Shown here: one piece after another, positions 5,571 to 9,552 of the stretch
Position numbering within the stretch: the first letter of the stretch is position 1
How the letters are laid out: every line of letters starts with the position of its first letter
Assembly: GCA_017437205.1 (NCBI GenBank)
Contig: JAFSBP010000204.1
Location: 1-9,552, forward strand
DNA from: Lachnospiraceae bacterium
GTDB taxonomy: Bacteria > Bacillota > Clostridia > Lachnospirales > Lachnospiraceae
Length of the DNA: 9,552 nucleotides
Direction: 5' to 3'
Program-made: the position numbers and the translations under genes
The notes under the pieces: generated by a model
The model's database searches: none
Told to the model about the DNA's origin: nothing
Seen by the model: the letters and a program-made list of their open reading frames with translations, nothing else

Positions 5571-6914
5571 TTATCCCTGCCCCAACAGACATCTATCAAG
5601 CCACTTCCCTCTCGGAAAATAGATGAGATAAAACGCGGAAACCAATGCCCATGACACCACGTAACACATCATCACGGTCTCCATCGTAGGAAACATCGGA
5701 ACAATCACCCACACCCACACGCTTCTCAGCAGACAGGTGCCGAGAATGGATATAATTGTCGGAATCTTCACGTCACCACAACCACGAAGTGCACCTGACA
5801 GAACCTCAGTCGGAAAATACAACAGGTACGCAGGAATGAGGAAAAACATCATCTCCACGCCGAGCACGATTACCTCGGCATCGTTTGAGAAAAAGTCAAA
5901 CAGCGGATAAGCTCCCACATACAGAATACCGACAATCACTGCAACTGCAATTCCCAGGTACAGACAACCTCGCCACGCCCCTTTTTTCACGCGGTCATAT
6001 TTGCCTGCACCGAAATTCTGTCCGGCATAGGAGGTCATCGCCGTACCCATCGCGCTGGTCGTCATCCAGTGAAGACAATCTACCTTTCCATAGATAGCCC
6101 ATGCAGCCACCACAGCTGTACCGAAGCCGTTCACCGCAACCTGAACCAGCAAATTAGAAAAGGAATACATTACACTTTGGACTGCATTCGGCACTCCGAT
6201 GCGAAAGATCTGCCGGTAAACTTCCGGATGATTCACCCCACCCTTCATCGCGCCCGGCACCGCTCTGACCAACAAAAACATCATGAGCACCGCACTGACT
6301 ATCTGGGCAATGTCCGTCGCCAATGCCACGCCGAAAACACCCCAGTCAAACACAATGACAAACACCAGATCCAGTATGATATTCACAATCGATGCCACCA
6401 CAAGCACATAGAGCGGCCGCTTTGAATCTCCCATCGCACAGAGAATCGCCGTACCAAAATTGTAAATCAGCACAGGAATCATCGCACAGAAATACACCTG
6501 CAGGTAAGTGACGGAATCTGAGACTATATCTTCCGGCGTATTCATCCAATCGACGATATTCTCTGTCAGAGCCACGCTGCCTATAGAAAAAATAAAGCCT
6601 CCTGCCACAGCAATCACCAGACTGCAACGGATATCGGTCTTTACCTGCTCCATCTTCCCCGCGCCGAAATGTTGGGAAATAATCACACCTGCACCGCCCG
6701 CAATACCGACGCAGAAACCGATAATGAGCTGCACCACAAAGGCCACATTGCCCACCGTAGCCACTGCGTTCGTCCCCACAAACTGCCCGACAACCAGAGT
6801 GTCCACCGCATTGTATAACTGCTGAAATAAAAGGCCAAACCAAACTGGAAGAAAAAGGCGTGCAAGACCTTTTCCGATGGATTCGGAGGTCAATACAGTT
6901 TCCGAATTCTTCAT
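5571..6914 (-). CDS. MATE-family multidrug/toxin efflux transporter
   Basis: The 447-residue protein has the 12-helix MATE pattern as two related halves. Each half carries the loop motif FGAGK (residues 83-87 in HFGAGKMEQVK and 301-305 in NFGAGKYDRVK), and each has a GD-containing loop after its fifth/sixth helix (CAMGDSKRPLY at 159-169; GALRGCGDVKIPT in the second half). The first helix is followed by FQQLYNAVDTLVVGQFVG (30-47), typical of the family. Length fits the usual 440-460. Such carriers export cationic drugs, metabolites or toxins using a Na+ or H+ gradient; the substrate here is unknown. Its ATG overlaps the stop of the Cys-rich gene by four bases (ATGA), so translation is coupled, and both depend on the promoter at 7220-7248. 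No convincing terminator follows the stop, so some read-through into the surface-protein gene is possible. Confidence 0.92.
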   Translation of the reverse strand: MKNSETVLTSESIGKGLARLFLPVWFGLLFQQLYNAVDTLVVGQFVGTNAVATVGNVAFVVQLIIGFCVGIAGGAGVIISQHFGAGKMEQVKTDIRCSLVIAVAGGFIFSIGSVALTENIVDWMNTPEDIVSDSVTYLQVYFCAMIPVLIYNFGTAILCAMGDSKRPLYVLVVASIVNIILDLVFVIVFDWGVFGVALATDIAQIVSAVLMMFLLVRAVPGAMKGGVNHPEVYRQIFRIGVPNAVQSVMYSFSNLLVQVAVNGFGTAVVAAWAIYGKVDCLHWMTTSAMGTAMTSYAGQNFGAGKYDRVKKGAWRGCLYLGIAVAVIVGILYVGAYPLFDFFSNDAEVIVLGVEMMFFLIPAYLLYFPTEVLSGALRGCGDVKIPTIISILGTCLLRSVWVWVIVPMFPTMETVMMCYVVSWALVSAFYLIYFPRGKWLDRCLLGQG

Positions 6915-7186
6915 TTGTCACACTCTCTTTTCTTCGCCAACGCAGCAACATCATTATATTTTCCAATCACATAATCGTATCCTCCCGCACTGTGCGGAAT
7001 CATGCAGGCTGAGCAATCCTTCGTTCCGTCTTCCAGATACACAAACTTTCCTCCGCACCGATCTCCCAATGTGTACAGCGGGCAATAACAGAACAGACAG
7101 TTAAAATCCGCCTCCGGGGAAGTTTTGTGGCAGGGAAAGTATTTACAGTCAGTATTTTTAAAATATGTACAGTCATTCTTCTTCAT
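6911..7186 (-). CDS. Cysteine-rich small domain protein (zinc-finger-like, PF04071 type)
   Basis: The 91-residue protein contains ten cysteines in a pattern typical of the 'cysteine-rich small domain': C14-x4-C19-H20, NCLFCYCPLY at 29-38 (C30, C33, C35), C44-GG, C58-x2-C61 and P64-H65. These residues could bind zinc or an Fe-S cluster; no catalytic role is established that I know of. The domain is also found next to or fused with cobalamin-pathway genes in some organisms, but nothing else here points to cobalamin. The start at ATG 7186 is supported by AGAGGA at 7193-7198; an in-frame ATG at 7219 would lie almost at the transcription start and lacks a ribosome site. The gene is first in a two-gene operon and overlaps the MATE gene by 4 bp. 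Confidence 0.88.
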   Translation of the reverse strand: MKKNDCTYFKNTDCKYFPCHKTSPEADFNCLFCYCPLYTLGDRCGGKFVYLEDGTKDCSACMIPHSAGGYDYVIGKYNDVAALAKKRECDK

Positions 7187-7219
7187 GGTAAATCCTCTGT
7201 TTTCCCAAATTTCAACCAC

Positions 7220-7248
7220 AGTATAGCAGAAATGCGTGCGAATGCCAA
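7220..7248 (-). promoter_or_regulatory. Strong sigma-A promoter of the Cys-rich/MATE operon
   Basis: On the minus strand TTGGCA (7248-7243) and TATACT (7225-7220) are separated by exactly 17 bases. Transcription would begin near 7213, giving a leader of about 27 bases that is just long enough for the ribosome site at 7193-7198. Confidence 0.75.
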
Positions 7249-7259
7249 TCTATTTATTT

Positions 7260-7299
7260 TAAAATCCCGATACGAAGTTATCGTCGCACCGGGATTTTA
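7260..7299. terminator. Terminator after the ABC permease gene
   Basis: TAAAATCCCG (7260-7269) pairs with CGGGATTTTA (7290-7299). An inner ACGA/TCGT pairing (7272-7275 and 7281-7284) extends the stem with an uneven loop. It lies 26 bases past the permease stop on the minus strand. It is AT-flanked on both sides and could act in either direction. Confidence 0.75.
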
Positions 7300-7325
7300 T
7301 CATTTTTTCTATTAATTGGCTGTGT

Positions 7326-9552
7326 TTACTCGGTCCGCAGAGCCACCACCGGATCCTTCTTTGCTGCGCTTCTGGACGGGATGATTCCGGAGATCAACGT
7401 CAGTCCCACACTGATGGCAACCAGAATAATTGCTGCGTTCACAGGCAAAATAGCGTTTAGATTAGCAATTCCGGTGACCGCGTGAAGTATCGCATTGATC
7501 GGAATACACAACAGGTACGTTACTACTACACCCAGCAGTCCGGATGCAAAACCGATAATCATTGTCTCTGCGTTAAACATACCGGATACATCCTTCTTCG
7601 ACGCTCCGATCGCTCTTAAGATACCGATCTCCTTCGTACGCTCCTGAACAGAGATCAGCGTGATTACACCGATCATGATGGAGGAAACCACCAGAGAGAT
7701 CGCCACAAACGCAATGAGTACATAGGTAATCGCATTGATGATCGTGGTGATGGAGGACATCATGATACCAATATAATCGGTATATTTGATCTTCTGCAAT
7801 TCCTCCACATCGCGATTGTAATCTGCAATCGCCGCAGTAATAATATCCTTGTTCTCAAAGGAGGACGCGTAAATATTGATCATGTCGGGAGACTCCAGCT
7901 CCACATAGCCCATCTGCTGCAGATTCGCCTCGTAGGTGGACTCAGAAAAAGTCATAATCTCGTCATAGTAGAGGGACCACTGATCGTCGGTGTAGGTGGG
8001 CATCGCCATCTCCAGCGCAGCAACCAGCTGCTCAGCGCTCATCTGGCGCATCTGAGCGGCAACCTTCGCCGCATACTGCATCTTCACCTGTTCTCTCATC
8101 ATCTCGGTGAAGATTTCTGTCAGTTCCTCATCCTTCATCTTAGAGAGATAATCACTGATCTGATCCTCCCCCATATTCATCTGGGTGCTGAGAGCCTGCA
8201 CAATCGCTTTCTCCATATCCTCACGCGTCATTCCTGACAGCGTTTTTTCGATCTGCTCCTGCACAAATTCCTCGGAGGGAATGCAATTGATGCTGATATA
8301 AGCTGCAGCCTTACCCGCCTGATCCAGTCCACTCAGATACGACTGGAGTGCTTCCTTCTTCTGTCCACTCGTCAGGCTTCCCGTGGTTGTCTTAAAGGGA
8401 AGTCCGGTGAGGATATCCTTCTCCGGATCTGCAAGCTGTGCTTTGATCACGTCCGCGTTCTCAGACTTTTCGATCATGTACTCTGTAAGCTCATAAGTGT
8501 AGCAGATATCACCGGAGAGCATCTGCGTATCACTTTTTTCATTGGGGCGGATAATTCCCGTCACTTTGAGCGACAGAGCGTTATCATACAAATACTTAAC
8601 TCCCGCATCTGTCTCCCTGAGATCATGATAAAGACCGGTCAACTCGTCGTAAGCATAGCAGTCTGCGTTCAGGATCGTGCGAAACTCCATCGCACAAATA
8701 TCCTCATAGGACCATTTCAGCTCCTGCTTTTCCAGAATCGTACCGTTCATGGCCGCGTCAATCAACGCCCCCATATCCTCCTCCGGTAGAAGGCCAAGCG
8801 CATAGAGCGTCACATCGTCAAGCTCATTATTTTTATCCACCGCCAGCACAATTTCATCGTAGCTGTTCGGCCATGATCCATACACCAGATCATACTGGTC
8901 ATAGATCAGGTCATTCACCGGCGCACCGTCCGTGCCGGGAAGGAGTTCCTGCCAAAGTCCTGAGGACATTCCACCCATGGAAGCCATGGGTGACATAGAT
9001 GCCATCGGCGACTGCATCATCGAGGAAGGCACATCCGTCCCCATATATTCCGCCATCAGGGACTGAAGAAGCATCCGTGTGTCGGAGCGGATAATCTCAC
9101 CGTCCACGTTTTCCGTGTAGATCAAAAGATCAAAATTGTAGGAATACTGTACTCCGTTGACCGCCTGTGAAAGTCCGGTCGTTTCATCTGCAATCTGATT
9201 AATCAGAAATTCCCGAAAAGATTTCAGATCGTTCTCGGATTCCTCGATACTGTTCAATGCGTTGATAATATCGTACAAAGCCACTTTCTGATAAATCGCG
9301 TCATTCTCGTGAGAATTATCCTCCGTACTGATATTCATGAAAGATTCCATCAGTGAACTCAGTTCCACTGTGGTCTTCTCAATGGTCAGAGGGTATGCCG
9401 ACAACGTATTCTCCTGAACAATATTTATATAGGTAGTCATTCCCTGTGAAATCGCCAGAATCAAAGCGATACCGATGATTCCGATAGAGCCTGCAAATGC
9501 CGTCAGCGTGGTGCGCCCCTTCTTCGTAAACAGGTTCTTCAGTGACAACATG
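7326..9552 (-). CDS. ABC transporter permease, MacB/FtsX type, with very large ectodomain (N-terminus probably outside window)
   Basis: At least 741 residues can be read (numbered from the Met codon at 9551). A first membrane helix lies at about 17-37, directly after the basic LFTKKGRTTLTAF. Then comes an ectodomain of about 560 residues, a second helix at 603-633, the conserved cytoplasmic loop QERTKEIGILRAIGASKKD (636-654), helices at about 662-688 and 702-724, and the tail PSRSAAKKDPVVALRTE (725-741). This is the four-helix FtsX/MacB permease plan, whose members usually act mechanically on envelope substrates, lipoproteins or peptides rather than as simple pores. The Met at 9551 lies at the window edge. 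In related Bacillota proteins the phrase LSLxNLxTKKGRT follows an N-terminal ABC ATPase domain in the same chain, so this is probably the C-terminal part of a fused ATPase-permease. The ectodomain has a Met/Ser-rich stretch (178-195) and a charged, helix-prone part at about 440-515. A terminator follows the stop. Confidence 0.88.
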   Translation of the reverse strand, partial: MLSLKNLFTKKGRTTLTAFAGSIGIIGIALILAISQGMTTYINIVQENTLSAYPLTIEKTTVELSSLMESFMNISTEDNSHENDAIYQKVALYDIINALNSIEESENDLKSFREFLINQIADETTGLSQAVNGVQYSYNFDLLIYTENVDGEIIRSDTRMLLQSLMAEYMGTDVPSSMMQSPMASMSPMASMGGMSSGLWQELLPGTDGAPVNDLIYDQYDLVYGSWPNSYDEIVLAVDKNNELDDVTLYALGLLPEEDMGALIDAAMNGTILEKQELKWSYEDICAMEFRTILNADCYAYDELTGLYHDLRETDAGVKYLYDNALSLKVTGIIRPNEKSDTQMLSGDICYTYELTEYMIEKSENADVIKAQLADPEKDILTGLPFKTTTGSLTSGQKKEALQSYLSGLDQAGKAAAYISINCIPSEEFVQEQIEKTLSGMTREDMEKAIVQALSTQMNMGEDQISDYLSKMKDEELTEIFTEMMREQVKMQYAAKVAAQMRQMSAEQLVAALEMAMPTYTDDQWSLYYDEIMTFSESTYEANLQQMGYVELESPDMINIYASSFENKDIITAAIADYNRDVEELQKIKYTDYIGIMMSSITTIINAITYVLIAFVAISLVVSSIMIGVITLISVQERTKEIGILRAIGASKKDVSGMFNAETMIIGFASGLLGVVVTYLLCIPINAILHAVTGIANLNAILPVNAAIILVAISVGLTLISGIIPSRSAAKKDPVVALRTE

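Noticed and set aside
6346..6966. Minus-strand 206-codon frame within the MATE gene
   Set aside because: It is in another frame of the MATE CDS, rich in Arg and Cys with no domain, and covered by a convincing transporter.

Overview
The window looks like a chromosomal segment from a gut-type Clostridia, most likely a Lachnospiraceae member. This is inferred from several signs: Gram-positive style AGGAGG ribosome sites, moderate GC, a 'chorion class high-cysteine' small protein of the kind common in Lachnospiraceae, a surface protein with a Thr/Pro/Glu linker and C-terminal membrane anchor, and an FtsX-type ABC permease of a form typical of Bacillota. No rRNA, tRNA, CRISPR array, insertion sequence or phage gene was seen.

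Region 1 (1-2290, minus strand) is a tight two-gene operon. It encodes a multi-membrane GT39/PMT-like glycosyltransferase, followed 13 bases later by a GT2 polyprenyl-phosphate sugar synthase cut off by the window edge. Together they would load a sugar onto a lipid carrier and transfer it on the outer face of the membrane. Region 2 (2297-3529, plus strand) holds an 88-residue cysteine-rich protein made of two near-identical 29-residue units and closed by a good terminator. It is followed by two small unrecognised genes of 158 and 93 residues. Region 3 (3540-4533, plus strand) is a pyridoxal/pyridoxamine kinase gene with a striking inverted repeat over its likely -10 box, a leader hairpin next to its ribosome site, and a bidirectional terminator.

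Region 4 (4570-5570, minus strand) encodes a secreted, membrane-anchored protein with a predicted beta-rich ectodomain. Its 299-base upstream region is dense in regulatory-looking sites: two candidate promoters, two almost identical 12-bp palindromes of LacI-operator type 128 bp apart, and a third, unrelated palindrome. Region 5 (5571-7248, minus strand) is a two-gene operon from a strong promoter: a small Cys-rich zinc-finger-like protein overlapping by 4 bp with a MATE-family exporter. Region 6 (7260-9552, minus strand) is the permease part of a large ABC transporter of the MacB/FtsX type with an ectodomain of over 500 residues; its true N-terminus probably lies outside the window.

Most genes therefore concern the cell envelope: glycan transfer, surface protein, export and ABC permease. 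The parts most worth a second look are the repeated Cys-rich protein, the paired palindromes before the surface-protein gene, the operator-like repeat before the kinase gene, and the coupling of a Cys-rich small domain to a MATE exporter.
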